From: Flammeovirgaceae bacterium
GTDB taxonomy: Bacteria > Bacteroidota > Bacteroidia > Cytophagales > Cyclobacteriaceae
Direction: 5' to 3'
DNA length: 45,769 nucleotides
Assembly: GCA_021299455.1 (NCBI GenBank)
Contig: JAJTGQ010000037.1
Coordinates: 1 to 45,769 of the forward strand
In this document: piece by piece, positions 1 through 8,412 of the stretch
How the letters are laid out: each line of letters starts with the position of its first letter
Position numbering within the stretch: position 1 is the first letter of the stretch
Made by a program: the position numbers and the translations under genes
The notes under the pieces: generated by a model
The model's input: only the letters and a program-made list of their open reading frames with translations
Databases searched by the model: none
Told to the model about the DNA's origin: nothing

Positions 1-9
1 CTTCAATCC

Positions 10-136
10 ATAAGGTGGGTCAAACCATTCCCGGAATACCCGGGTCAGATGATTCCCGGAATAAGTGGGTCAGACTATTCCCGGAATACATGGGTGAGCT
101 AATTCCCGGAATAGGTGGGTCAGAGGTATCCGGAAT
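10..136. repeat. Five tandem ~25-bp units, IS21-like terminal repeats
   Basis: A unit of about 25 bp is repeated five times with drift. Each unit reads roughly TGGGTCAgactATTCCCGGAATA, and the last is cut short before the ATG at 146. Multiple related repeats near the ends are known in IS21-family elements, where they bind the transposase, and from memory repeats of this GGGTCA/CCGGAAT type are common beside IstA genes in Bacteroidota. The element body would lie left of the window. The array abuts a gene remnant on its right, as expected if an insertion cut that gene. The repeat is seen directly; the IS21 assignment is inference. Confidence 0.55.
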
Positions 137-145
137 ATTCATAGT

Positions 146-724
146 ATGGAACAAAGCTTTCTAGAAGAGTTTGGCTCTATACGCAATAACAAACTCGAAC
201 TGTCAAAAAAATTTCGGAGAAGTAAAACTGAAATTGAATCTGCTTTATTGGGACAAGAGACCAATTTATCAAGTGTTTATGAATTACTTGAGCATCGCAA
301 AGAACGAATAAAGATTGTGGTCGATAAGATTGATAAATTAAATCGCGGTGGCGAGTTAGGCGTTAGTCTTTTTAATCTTGTCTCTAGCATAATTCACATG
401 TCTCTAAATAGGATTTTCGAAAGTAAACATCGAATGCAAGAGATGGTTATCTACAGTTTTCTTTCATGTGTATTTCTTTGTTTTGATTTTTTCGTTTTCG
501 GTTCAATTTGTTATGGTTCTGACGTAGTCTCCCTTACCCAAAGTGGGTTCGGTATTGATTTCAATAATAATAACAGTGTTAAGAGAGTAAATTTTCATGT
601 TCGTGCTCCCTCTATAAGCTTCCTTATAGATTGGCTACATCGTTGGGTGCTTAACCTGTTGTGTGACCAATTTCATGTACGGGCTGTCATCGAAGACGCT
701 CCAGTAAAAAAACGGCCTTGTTAA
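146..724 (+). pseudogene. 3' remnant of a LanB / thiopeptide-type dehydratase gene
   Basis: The first ~105 residues resemble the extreme C-terminus of the thiopeptide-type bacteriocin biosynthesis domain (SpaB_C / Lant_dehydr_C): a charged helical stretch, then IHMSLNRIF, then a basic segment and EMVIYSFL, matching the usual HMxxNRxF...E..iY.fL ending. Full proteins are about 1000 residues and would transfer glutamate from tRNA to Ser/Thr or act in related dehydration chemistry. Only the tail is here, starting right after the IS21-like repeats, so the gene is broken. Residues after ~110 (rich in F, N, S) do not look like the family and probably read through into IS110 noncoding DNA; the hairpin at 611-630 lies inside this part. 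The family call is from motif memory. Confidence 0.55.
590..715 (-). ncRNA. Candidate bridge RNA region of the IS110 element
   Basis: IS110-family recombinases use a bridge RNA encoded in the noncoding end of the element. Downstream of the transposase stop on the same strand lies noncoding DNA containing a perfect 8-bp hairpin with a 4-nt loop (611-618 pairs with 623-630), plus a second small hairpin at 536-548 (ACCCA/TGGGT). This is the only noncoding stretch of the element long enough for such an RNA. Donor- and target-binding loops could not be assigned because the insertion target is not known. The hairpin is seen; the function is inferred. Confidence 0.3.
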
Positions 725-729
725 ATTTT

Positions 730-1955
730 TTAAGCGGCTATCAAATCATAGCCCAGCGCCTTGAGTTGAGCCAAGTGCTTTGCGATCTGCTTCTTGTTGC
801 GTTCTTCGCTATTGTGCAAGGGTGGCTCTTTATATTTTTCTTTTTTCTTCAAAACATGGTAGGCAGCAATAATGATTTTATGACCGACTGCTACAAGCGC
901 TTTCTTTTTGCCTCTGCGTGCAACTAAACTTTTGTATTTGCGCTTTAAGTATCCGTCCTTCTTGCGGGTTGCCCCCCAACCACATTCTGCGAGTAGCGAT
1001 TTTAAATATTTGTTTCCTTTGATGGCCCTTGTGCTTTTTTTTTACCAGCACTCTCGTTGTTGCCAGGGCTCATGCCCGACCAACTGCTCAAGTGGTGTTC
1101 GTTGGGAAACTGTTCCATGTTCACACCGATCTCGCTAATAATGCCGATTGCGCTGTCTTTCCCCACCCCATCGATGGTTTGCAGCAACTCTACTTCTACG
1201 GCATATTGAGCGGTGGCCACATCAATCTGGTCTTCCAACTCTTTGATGATCCCCTCTTTTTCTTCTATGCTCTTACGGATAATCTTGAGCATAAACCGAT
1301 GGTGGGCAGTCAACCTTCCTTCCAGTGCTTTGCGTATGTCTTCCCGGCTGGCTTTTACTTTTCCGTGGATGTGCTTTATGAGTTCATCCACATCTGTCTT
1401 GCCATCAATGATATCATGGATGATCTTGCTGCCCGATGCCCCATGCACATCGCTGAGTACGCTACTGATCTTGATGTTGGCATCTTCTAGTATTTTGATC
1501 ATCCGGTTTTTCTCGCTGGAAACATGGGCTACCTGTTTCTTCTTATAGCGGACCAGATCACGCAGTTCCCGGATGTCCCGCGGTGGAATGAAACTTCCCT
1601 TTAACAATCCGGCTAACAATAGTTTACTGATCCACTTGCTGTCCTTCTTATCGGTCTTATGGCCGGGTACATTCTTCACGTGCCGGGCATTGACCAAGAT
1701 GATCTCAAAGTCCTCTTCCAAGATGTTGAATACCGGCTTCCAGTAAACACCTGTGCTTTCCATAGCCACGTGCGTAACGCCTGCCCGTTTGCACCACTCT
1801 CTTAAATCTGTCAAAGAACTTGTAAAGGCGGAGAACTCTTTGGTCTCATAGTTCTCTTGCCCTTTGCTGATCGTTGCCACGATCACGGCTTGGTGGACAT
1901 CTATCCCGCAGCCCACCCTCACGGCTTGCTCAAAACTTATTTCTGTGCTTTCCAT
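730..1955 (-). pseudogene. IS110-family transposase, split by a -1 shift at an A9 run
   Basis: DEDD-type recombinase of the IS110 family. The first frame (1955 to 1002, 317 residues) shows the N-terminal RuvC-like DEDD domain (GCGIDVH, MESTGVYWKPVF, HKTDKKDSKWI), a long coiled middle and the start of the C-terminal Transposase_20 domain (LLQTIDGVGKDSAIGI, LSSWSGMSPGNNESAG), then stops after PSKETNI. The -1 frame continues the family motif exactly as KGNKYLKSLLAECGW, then AARRGKKKALVAVGHKII-like sequence, ending GYDLIAA at 730. The switch falls at nine T on the plus strand (1035-1043). One added A, or -1 slippage there, gives a normal ~408-residue protein. Either a recent frameshift mutation, programmed slippage, or a homopolymer sequencing error. 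Confidence 0.85.
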
Positions 1956-2046
1956 ATAATTTTAGGTGGCCTAAATGGCCAACTAAAATTAGCAAAATTC
2001 ATCTTCGTTCGGGTGTGCTAGTCGCTCATGGAGATTTCATGGCTTA

Positions 2047-2277
2047 TTATTTAAATGACCTGTCAAAAAAAGCATTATGAATTGTTATTCCGTCTTCTAA
2101 AACTATTACTCTCAAATATTTACCAATTTCATCAAAATACCTCCATCTTCGTATTCTTCCATCATACTGAACAACTTCCTTCTGCGGAAAAAGATATGTT
2201 CTCTCGATCCAATCCATTTCAATGCCACTTCTATCCGGTCTTCTACGAGTTTCAACAAAATAGTTTGAGAACTTCAT
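2047..2277 (-). CDS. Small conserved hypothetical protein, 76 aa
   Basis: A short basic protein with RPDRSGIEMDWIE near the N-terminus, VQYDGRIRRWRYF in the middle and YLRVIVLEDGITIHNAFFDRSFK at the end. I recognise the pattern from small proteins common in cyanobacteria and other bacteria (RPDR..I..eWI...v..P..E..q.DGRIR.W...gkYLRVil..dg.tvHNAFFDR.F), usually annotated as hypothetical or DUF4258-like and often next to a DUF2283 gene. No function is claimed. No DUF2283 partner follows: the next ATG on this strand (~2040) hits a stop within a few codons, and the IS110 element begins there. The partner may have been lost to the insertion. Confidence 0.65.
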   Translation of the reverse strand: MKFSNYFVETRRRPDRSGIEMDWIERTYLFPQKEVVQYDGRIRRWRYFDEIGKYLRVIVLEDGITIHNAFFDRSFK

Positions 2278-2325
2278 CAGCTTGGTAAAGGTACAAAAAT
2301 GACTACAATCTATTTCTAAATTTCC

Positions 2326-2895
2326 CTATTCCCCAGCCTGACTAAATCCACTCACTCCTCCTGAAATAATAAACTTCATTGCAATGGCCCCGAGGATATT
2401 CAATGGCTGAACATTCTCGCGAGGCACCACAAAATGATCTCCCGCTACCGCATAAGATTGAGGAAAATAAACAACAACCATATCTTTTAGTCCCAGCTCA
2501 CTTAAATCTTGTTGGGTAACAAATCCAATTCGGTGTAACTGGTTCTCTTTATTGATTCGAACCAGCACCGGGCGATCAAATTTTTTCTTATCGCCCACAA
2601 AAGCGGCCAACAAATCTTTGACGGACGAATAGATTAGTTTCACCAATGGAATGCGGTTAATGCCGAGGTCAAACCAATTTGAAAAAGTCTTGAATGCAAA
2701 ATTGGAGGTGAGATAGCCAAATAACGTTATCACACTTAGTATGATGGCAAAGCCAACGCCCGGATAAGGCAAATTCAATCGACTGTCCAGCCATTGAAAG
2801 GAAACAATGATGAAATAGACAGTTGCTACCAACGGAACAATAAAAAGGGTACCATTAAAAAAGTACCGAACGATCTTTCCAGCAAAGCCTTTCAT
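2326..2895 (-). CDS. DUF502 family membrane protein
   Basis: 189 residues with two N-terminal membrane segments (about 12-32 and 47-68), then a soluble half with the DUF502 signature: GINRIPLVKLIYSSVKDLL, PVLVRINKENQLHRIGFVTQ, VVVYFPQSYAVAGDHFVVPRENVQPL. DUF502 proteins are widespread inner-membrane proteins of unknown function. It lies after the nqr operon on the same strand but is separated from nqrE by a terminator (2943-2962), so it is probably a separate transcription unit. It sits where nqrF might be expected but has no resemblance to NqrF. Confidence 0.85.
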   Translation of the reverse strand: MKGFAGKIVRYFFNGTLFIVPLVATVYFIIVSFQWLDSRLNLPYPGVGFAIILSVITLFGYLTSNFAFKTFSNWFDLGINRIPLVKLIYSSVKDLLAAFVGDKKKFDRPVLVRINKENQLHRIGFVTQQDLSELGLKDMVVVYFPQSYAVAGDHFVVPRENVQPLNILGAIAMKFIISGGVSGFSQAGE

Positions 2896-2937
2896 ACACG
2901 TTTTGTTAAATCAATTTACCTATCAAATGCCTACCAA

Positions 2938-2962
2938 CAAAAAAGGCTTCTTGCGAAGCCTT
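2938..2962 (-). terminator. Rho-independent terminator of the nqr operon
   Basis: Perfect 8-bp hairpin AAGGCTTC/GAAGCCTT with a 4-nt loop (2943-2962), followed on the minus strand by a run of T. It lies directly after nqrE and before the DUF502 gene, marking the operon end. Confidence 0.85.
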
Positions 2963-2984
2963 TCTATTTATTGTTCGCCAATTT

Positions 2985-3599
2985 TTATAAAGAGAAGCCG
3001 AGGAAACTCAAAAACCCCAGCGACATCAGCCCTACCAATATGAATGTAATGCCCAGCCCTCTAAGCGGAGCAGGTACATTTGAATACTTCATTTTTTCTC
3101 TTACTCCTGCTAGTGCAACGATGGCCAGCATCCAACCTATTCCCGAACCAAGTCCAAAAACAGTTGCTTCTGTCAAGTTGTAGGGGCGACCCACCATAAA
3201 CAATGCAGCGCCCAATACAGAACAATTTACAGCAATCAATGGAAGAAAAATTCCCAGTGTGCCATACAGTGCGGGTGAAAATTTCTCAACTGCCATTTCG
3301 GTCAATTGGGTAATAGCAGCAATTACTGAAATGAATATAATGAACTGCAAAAAGCCCAAATCGATATTTTTAAAATCGTCACCCAGCCACGCCAAACTTC
3401 CCGGTACCAACACACGGTTTTGAATTAACCAATTGATAGGAACGGTTATTCCAATTACGAAAACAACCGCCACGCCAAGGCCAATGGCAGTTTTTACTTT
3501 TTTGGAAATGGCGAGGAACGAGCACATTCCCAGAAAGTAGGCGAATATCATGTTGTCGATAAAAATCGACCGGATACCAATATTTACTAAATTTTCCAT
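2985..3599 (-). CDS. nqrE: Na+-translocating NADH:quinone reductase subunit E
   Basis: NqrE, 204 residues, a six-helix inner-membrane subunit of the Na+-NQR complex; with NqrD it forms the inverted-topology pair that binds the intramembrane iron centre. Family motifs are [26 protein letters not shown] at the start (containing the conserved Cys), [18 protein letters not shown] (the second Cys) and a final [17 protein letters not shown]. It is the last gene of the operon, 11 nt after nqrD, and is followed by a terminator. NqrE rather than RnfA because nqrA, nqrB and nqrC precede it. Confidence 0.95.
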   Translation of the reverse strand: MENLVNIGIRSIFIDNMIFAYFLGMCSFLAISKKVKTAIGLGVAVVFVIGITVPINWLIQNRVLVPGSLAWLGDDFKNIDLGFLQFIIFISVIAAITQLTEMAVEKFSPALYGTLGIFLPLIAVNCSVLGAALFMVGRPYNLTEATVFGLGSGIGWMLAIVALAGVREKMKYSNVPAPLRGLGITFILVGLMSLGFLSFLGFSL

Positions 3600-3610
3600 A
3601 TCAAATTAGT

Positions 3611-4279
3611 TTAATGCGTCTCGCGATGTCCGTTCAAGGTACGCTGTACCCAAATAATAATACCTACCAATATACAAGCACCCGCTGGTAACAACAGTAA
3701 GCCATTGCCGGTATAGTGAACGCCCATTGATTCAAATACTTTAAATCCAAAAAGGCTACCGCCACCAAACAACTCACGAACGAAGGCGACCATCATCAGG
3801 ATAATGCCGTATCCTAAACCATTCCCAATTCCATCTAAAAATGAAGGCCAGGGCTTATTACCCATAGCGAACGCTTCCAACCTACCCATCACAATGCAAT
3901 TGGTTATGATTAGCCCAACAAACACTGATAGTTGCTTAGAGACGTCATAGACATAAGCCTTCAAAATCTGATCTACTAAGATCACCCATAGCGATACAAT
4001 AGCCAATTGAACAATGATTCGAATACGGGAAGGAATTGAATTTCGCATCATTGAGATCACCACGTTGGAGGAAGCCGTTACCACCATCAATCCGATGGAC
4101 ATAACAAAAGCAGGTTTCATCTGAGTCGTCACTGCCAAGGCAGAACAAACACCTAAGATCTGCACCGTGATTGGATTATCAATGTCAAGTGGATTTGTAA
4201 TCAGCTTTTTGTTTTTCTTAGAGAAAAGCGGTTCTGCTTTTTTCTCCACCATATCTACTTCCGCTGTTGCTGTGCTCAT
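3611..4279 (-). CDS. nqrD: Na+-translocating NADH:quinone reductase subunit D
   Basis: NqrD, 222 residues, multi-helix membrane partner of NqrE. Motifs: [20 protein letters not shown] with the conserved Cys, [25 protein letters not shown] with the second Cys, and [26 protein letters not shown] ~25-residue charged N-terminus precedes the first helix. Its ATG overlaps the stop of nqrC in an ATGA arrangement (4276-4279), indicating translational coupling. nqrE follows after 11 nt. Confidence 0.95.
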   Translation of the reverse strand: MSTATAEVDMVEKKAEPLFSKKNKKLITNPLDIDNPITVQILGVCSALAVTTQMKPAFVMSIGLMVVTASSNVVISMMRNSIPSRIRIIVQLAIVSLWVILVDQILKAYVYDVSKQLSVFVGLIITNCIVMGRLEAFAMGNKPWPSFLDGIGNGLGYGIILMMVAFVRELFGGGSLFGFKVFESMGVHYTGNGLLLLPAGACILVGIIIWVQRTLNGHRETH

Positions 4280-5031
4280 AGGTTTAGCGATAAATTTTGT
4301 TGATTCTTCTTTAAATAATTTTTATAGCAAGAGAAATAATCCGCGAGCATATTGTTTACACCTTTTCCGGTAAGGGTTGCTCCTGACATTCCATCTACTT
4401 TATGCGGATCGGCAGAATAATCCATGCCCTCTCCTTTTTGCATTTGAACGGACATGATCTTGTCTCCTTCAAAAACCTTTTTCCCTTTGTATCGAACTTG
4501 TATATCATCAGAAGTAATTCGAGCACCCAAACCGGGCGTCTCACCGGCATGCTCAAACTTTACACCCTGCACGGTATTCAAATCAGATTGTAGCGCAACA
4601 AATCCCCAGATGTTATTCCATAATCCATATCCATAGACGGGCATTACCGCATTTTCAATTTTCGTTGAATCGGTCTCATTTCTAAATTCATAAATAGGCA
4701 ATAGGCGTTCCTCTGGCTTCAGCTTGTATTGTTCAGCAATCACCACCTGACTTGCTTTCATGCCCACTTTTACATTACCTTGAAAATCAATAACACTTTC
4801 TTTCACCCGCGAAGCATACAGCTTTACAACATCATCTCCGTCTTTCAACTCCATTACTGTAGCGAGGATATTCTTCTTGCGTTCCAACTCGATGTTAGCA
4901 TCTTGAAGGGGCTTTAAAGTTTGTGAAGCAATTGCTAATGCTCCGCCACACACAATAGTGATGGCCGCAGCATATAAAACGATGTAAAGGTTAGACTGTC
5001 GCACGTTGTAATCTTCTTTTTTTGTTTGCAC
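4276..5031 (-). CDS. nqrC: Na+-translocating NADH:quinone reductase subunit C
   Basis: NqrC, 251 residues: one N-terminal membrane helix (about 15-36) and a periplasmic FMN-binding domain. The covalent FMN site is the Thr in [11 protein letters not shown] near the C-terminus, matching the S(G/T)ATxT flavinylation motif. [12 protein letters not shown] is also typical. The chosen ATG makes a 41-nt overlap with the end of nqrB; a later GTG at codon 10 (VRQSNLYIV) would shorten the overlap and cannot be excluded. Flavinylation needs ApbE, which is not in this window. Confidence 0.94.
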   Translation of the reverse strand: MQTKKEDYNVRQSNLYIVLYAAAITIVCGGALAIASQTLKPLQDANIELERKKNILATVMELKDGDDVVKLYASRVKESVIDFQGNVKVGMKASQVVIAEQYKLKPEERLLPIYEFRNETDSTKIENAVMPVYGYGLWNNIWGFVALQSDLNTVQGVKFEHAGETPGLGARITSDDIQVRYKGKKVFEGDKIMSVQMQKGEGMDYSADPHKVDGMSGATLTGKGVNNMLADYFSCYKNYLKKNQQNLSLNL

Positions 5032-6190
5032 TAACTACAAAATAATCAATGAGAGGGGCGAACACATTCATCAACAATATCGCCAACATGATGCCCTCAG
5101 GATAAGCTGGATTGAATACCCGGATCATAACGGTAAAGATACCAATCAGAGCCCCATAAATCCATTTCCCTGTTTCTGTTTGCGAGGCAGTTACCGGATC
5201 TGTCGCCATGAAGACAGCGCCAAAAGCCAATCCGCCAATCACCAAATGATAATGGGCGGGCATTTCTACAAAGGCATTTCCGCCAATCAGATTTAACAGA
5301 AGGCCCATTGCATAAGCACCTCCAAAAACACTCAATATCACTTTCCAACTTCCTGCACCTGTGGCTACCAAAATAAAGGCACCCACTAAACACATTAATG
5401 TGGATGTCTCGCCAATGCAACCTGGCATAATACCCATAAACATATTCCAGAACGAAAATACACCTTCATTCCAGCCAGCACCAAAAGAGTTGAGGGAAGT
5501 AACTACGTTGGTTCCTGTTGTGGCTGCATCTGCGGCCAAAGACAAAGGCGTTGCACCAGAGTATCCAGCGACTGTCTTTGCCTCACCAATATAAGTCCAA
5601 ACGCTTCCCGAAATATCAGTAGGGTAAGCAAAGTACAAAAAGGCGCGAGCCGTCAAAGCAACATTCATCACATTCATGCCCGTTCCACCAAAAGCCTCTT
5701 TACCAATAATCACGGCAAAAGCAGTGGCCAAGCCAACTTGCCAAAGTGGTACGTCAGGAGGCATGACCAACGGAATGAGCATTCCCGTTACCAAAAATCC
5801 TTCGTTGACCGGATGTCTTCTGTATGTGGCAAACACAAACTCAATACCCAAACCTACACCGTATGAAACAACTACGATCGGCATTACTTGAACTACTCCA
5901 ATCCAAAATTTATCCATGAACGAAGCAGCCTGACCAATGGCCAAAAAATGCTGGTGACCCACATTCCACATTCCAAACAACAAACAAGGAACCATCGAAA
6001 TAATCACGGTCATCATCAACCGTTTCAAATCAATGGCATCGCGAATCTGTGCTCCCTTTATTCCGTTCGTTGTTGCTGGCGCAAACAAGAATGTCTCTAA
6101 TGCCTCGAAGGAATAATAGTGCTTCTCCCACTTTCCACCCTTCTCAAAATTGGGCTTTATTTTTTCTATCTGATGCTTAATAAACTCCAT
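4991..6190 (-). CDS. nqrB: Na+-translocating NADH:quinone reductase subunit B
   Basis: NqrB, 399 residues, the main membrane subunit with about ten helices; it carries covalent FMN and riboflavin and is central to Na+ movement. The FMN attachment motif SGAT is seen in AGYSGATPLSLAADA. Other typical stretches are RRHPVNEGFLVTGMLIPLVMP, GGTGMNVMNVALTARAFLYFAYP and GGLAFGAVFMATDPVTA. The length is normal. It lies 12 nt after nqrA and overlaps nqrC by 41 nt. Confidence 0.96.
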   Translation of the reverse strand: MEFIKHQIEKIKPNFEKGGKWEKHYYSFEALETFLFAPATTNGIKGAQIRDAIDLKRLMMTVIISMVPCLLFGMWNVGHQHFLAIGQAASFMDKFWIGVVQVMPIVVVSYGVGLGIEFVFATYRRHPVNEGFLVTGMLIPLVMPPDVPLWQVGLATAFAVIIGKEAFGGTGMNVMNVALTARAFLYFAYPTDISGSVWTYIGEAKTVAGYSGATPLSLAADAATTGTNVVTSLNSFGAGWNEGVFSFWNMFMGIMPGCIGETSTLMCLVGAFILVATGAGSWKVILSVFGGAYAMGLLLNLIGGNAFVEMPAHYHLVIGGLAFGAVFMATDPVTASQTETGKWIYGALIGIFTVMIRVFNPAYPEGIMLAILLMNVFAPLIDYFVVSANKKRRLQRATV

Positions 6191-6202
6191 CTGACCGCTG
6201 TA

Positions 6203-7567
6203 TTAACTTTGTTGAACTAACTCAAGACCTTCTCTCAAAATTTCCTGCACCTTGTGCTTAGACACATCTACAAACTCACAAAGCGCCAAATCCTCTTCGA
6301 TTACTTCATAGATGCCCAGTGCTTCCATTTCATCAATGTCTTCTGCCAAAATGCTCTTAATCAACTGAGTGGGTAGAATATCCATTGGAGTTACCTGCTC
6401 AAAAATACCTGATTGCACAAAAGCGCGTGGCTCTCCGTGCGTATTGGTGTCCACCACTCGTTCTTTGTTGGGGGAAAGAAAAGAAAACAAGCCGATGGCT
6501 CGGTGGAAACTTAGTTTACGCTCACCCGGGGTAATCCAACCCACAAATTCCGCGTAATCTCCTTCTGGTATAACGGAGACTTGCTGATCGAAGAACCCGA
6601 TATGACCTTCCTTGCCAATGGAAGATCCGGTTAACGGGTTGCCCGAAATCACGCGAACGTTTTCTTGCTTTAAGTTACCTTGAAGAAATTTTTTGACAGA
6701 TGCCCCGGTGTAGGTCTTATAATATTGGGGGGCTTTAACCTCAGAACCTGTCAATGCCACTATTTTTGATGAATCATACACCCCGTTTAACAAAAGCTTC
6801 GCGATTTGAATTACACCTGCTGGCGTAGTCGTCCAAACGGTTTGCCCTTTATTAATGGGGTCTAGATGATGAATTTGAACTCCCACGCATCCGACCGGAT
6901 GAGGCCCGGAAAACTTGTTCACCTCCGCACCCTTCACCTGTGAAAAAACGGTTGAAATTTCGGTGGTAGCGTGTGTGTTCACATGAACTGCACCTGAAGT
7001 AAGCTTCTTCAACACGTCAATCCCAATTTGAAAATAGTGCTCCTGCCCTTTGTAGAGCACGCTATAATCCGGAGCCAGGGGATGAGTATCAAAAGCAGAG
7101 ATGTGTATGGCTTTTGGTGTTGTAGCAGGATCGGCCACTACGCCAAAAGGGCGCTGAATAAGATTAGGCCAAACTCCGGACTTTACCAATTGCTCCTTCA
7201 GTTCTACTGCCGACAGATTAGCTATTTCTGAAACCGTGTGCTTTTTAAAGGTTTCGTACTCTACCTTCTTGTCAGCCAATATTTTTATTTCTAGCAGCTT
7301 GCGCTTTTCGCCACGTTTGATCTCGACCACCTCTCCGCTGACCGGAGCTGTATACAAGATATTTTCGTGTTTTTTATCATGAAACAAAGGAGAACCTGCT
7401 TTCACGGTGTCTCCTTCTTTTACGACTGGTTTTGGCATGTAAATACCATAGAAGTCCGTGGGTTTAATCACAAAAGTTTCAGGTTGCTCAATTTCGACCA
7501 CTTTGGGGACAGCTTTGCCTGCCAGATTAATGGTAAAACCTTTTTTTAGTCGGATGAATTTGCCCAT
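6203..7567 (-). CDS. nqrA: Na+-translocating NADH:quinone reductase subunit A
   Basis: NqrA, 454 residues, the cytoplasmic subunit implicated in quinone binding. The N-terminus (IRLKKGFTINLAGKA) and the barrel-sandwich region (VKEGDTVKAGSPLFHDKKHENI, YTAPVSGEVVEIKRGEKRKLLEI) are typical, followed by GVWPNLIQRPFGVVADP and HPVGCVGVQIHHLDPI. NqrA has no counterpart in Rnf complexes, which fixes the operon as Na+-NQR. It is the first operon gene, with a Bacteroidota-type promoter at 7643-7672. nqrF, the NADH- and FAD-binding 2Fe-2S subunit, is not found in this window. Confidence 0.96.
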   Translation of the reverse strand: MGKFIRLKKGFTINLAGKAVPKVVEIEQPETFVIKPTDFYGIYMPKPVVKEGDTVKAGSPLFHDKKHENILYTAPVSGEVVEIKRGEKRKLLEIKILADKKVEYETFKKHTVSEIANLSAVELKEQLVKSGVWPNLIQRPFGVVADPATTPKAIHISAFDTHPLAPDYSVLYKGQEHYFQIGIDVLKKLTSGAVHVNTHATTEISTVFSQVKGAEVNKFSGPHPVGCVGVQIHHLDPINKGQTVWTTTPAGVIQIAKLLLNGVYDSSKIVALTGSEVKAPQYYKTYTGASVKKFLQGNLKQENVRVISGNPLTGSSIGKEGHIGFFDQQVSVIPEGDYAEFVGWITPGERKLSFHRAIGLFSFLSPNKERVVDTNTHGEPRAFVQSGIFEQVTPMDILPTQLIKSILAEDIDEMEALGIYEVIEEDLALCEFVDVSKHKVQEILREGLELVQQS

Positions 7568-7642
7568 GAGGAGTTGGCAATAAGTTAAGTTTAGTATCCC
7601 TTCTCAATTCAACCAAAAAAGGCATTTTAGGAAGGAACGTGG

Positions 7643-7672
7643 CAAAATTAGCAATTAAATTCAAGCAGCAAA
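7643..7672 (-). promoter_or_regulatory. Promoter of the nqr operon
   Basis: Minus strand: TTTG (7669-7672), 18 nt, TAATTTTG (7643-7650), an exact match to the Bacteroidota -33/-7 pattern TTTG...TAnnTTTG, about 75 nt before the nqrA start. Confidence 0.6.
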
Positions 7673-7724
7673 GAGGAGTCAAATCAAAGAATTTTTGCGC
7701 GTTGAACTGGGTCGTCAATAAGGA

Positions 7725-8408
7725 TCAGACAGACCTTACAATTCTCGAAAAAGCCAGCCTAACCACCTCGTCCACTTGCTCATCGATAGTGATGTGAGTT
7801 GTATCAATCAAAATGGCATCATCCGACTTGACTAGCGGGCTTTCCTTTCTAGTGCTATCGATTTGGTCACGAGAGTTGAGATTTTCGACAATGGTATCAA
7901 TATCGACCAGGTCATCGCGCTGAAGAAGCTCTTTTTGCCTTCTAAAAGCCCTCACCAAGATATCTGCTGTAAGGAAAATCTTCAACTCGGCATGGGGAAA
8001 CACAACCGATCCAATATCTCGGCCATCCATGACGATACCTTTCTCTTTCCCCAACTTTCGTTGAATGGCCACCATGGCTTCGCGAACTTCTTTTAGGGCA
8101 CTTACCGGACTTACATTCTCTGAAATTCGCATTTTTCGAATGTCCTTTTCTACGTTAATGCCATTCATAAACAACTCGGAAACCCCTTTTGCATTGACCC
8201 GAAAAGAAAGCTGGATTTCGCGTATTGCCTTTTCAACTTCCTTGCAGTTGGTGATCGCTACCAGATGATCTAAAAAATAAAGGGTGACGGCTCTGTACAT
8301 CGCCCCGGAATCGATGTATCGATAGTTCAACTCCTTGGCTACGTTCTTGGCTGTAGAACTTTTGCCGCAAGCGGAGTACCCATCAATAGCAATCACAATT
8401 TTCCGCAT
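7725..8408 (-). CDS. cmk: Cytidylate kinase
   Basis: Phosphorylates CMP and dCMP with ATP in the cytosol. 227 residues; the P-loop is GYSACGKSST (10-19), followed by YRYIDSGAMYRAVT, the CMP-binding insert region, and GIVMDGRDIGSVVFPHAELKIFLTA, all diagnostic of Cmk. The ATG lies 4 nt after the stop of the small lipoprotein gene at 8413-8553, suggesting a two-gene unit. Confidence 0.95.
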   Translation of the reverse strand: MRKIVIAIDGYSACGKSSTAKNVAKELNYRYIDSGAMYRAVTLYFLDHLVAITNCKEVEKAIREIQLSFRVNAKGVSELFMNGINVEKDIRKMRISENVSPVSALKEVREAMVAIQRKLGKEKGIVMDGRDIGSVVFPHAELKIFLTADILVRAFRRQKELLQRDDLVDIDTIVENLNSRDQIDSTRKESPLVKSDDAILIDTTHITIDEQVDEVVRLAFSRIVRSV

Positions 8409-8412
8409 AAAC

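Larger units (their letters stand above)
590..2046 (-). mobile_element. IS110-family insertion element (ends approximate)
   Basis: The element holds one transposase gene on the minus strand, about 140 bp of structured noncoding DNA after its stop and about 90 bp before its start. IS110 elements lack classical terminal inverted repeats, so the ends cannot be fixed by eye. The right end lies between the transposase start (1955) and the end of the small gene at 2047. The left end lies between the LanB tail (~460) and the hairpin at 611-630. The long 3' and short 5' noncoding flanks fit the IS1111-like arrangement better than IS110 proper, where the RNA lies upstream. Confidence 0.6.

Noticed and set aside
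1029-1548. Plus-strand frames antisense to the IS110 transposase
   Set aside because: Shadows of the transposase; the minus-strand frame carries all family motifs.
2985-7567. Rnf complex instead of Na+-NQR
   Set aside because: NqrA is present, NqrB and NqrC carry their flavin motifs in NQR order, and RnfB/RnfC are absent.
7527-7718. Minus-strand 63-codon frame over the nqrA start
   Set aside because: Overlaps nqrA and its promoter in another frame; basic random composition.
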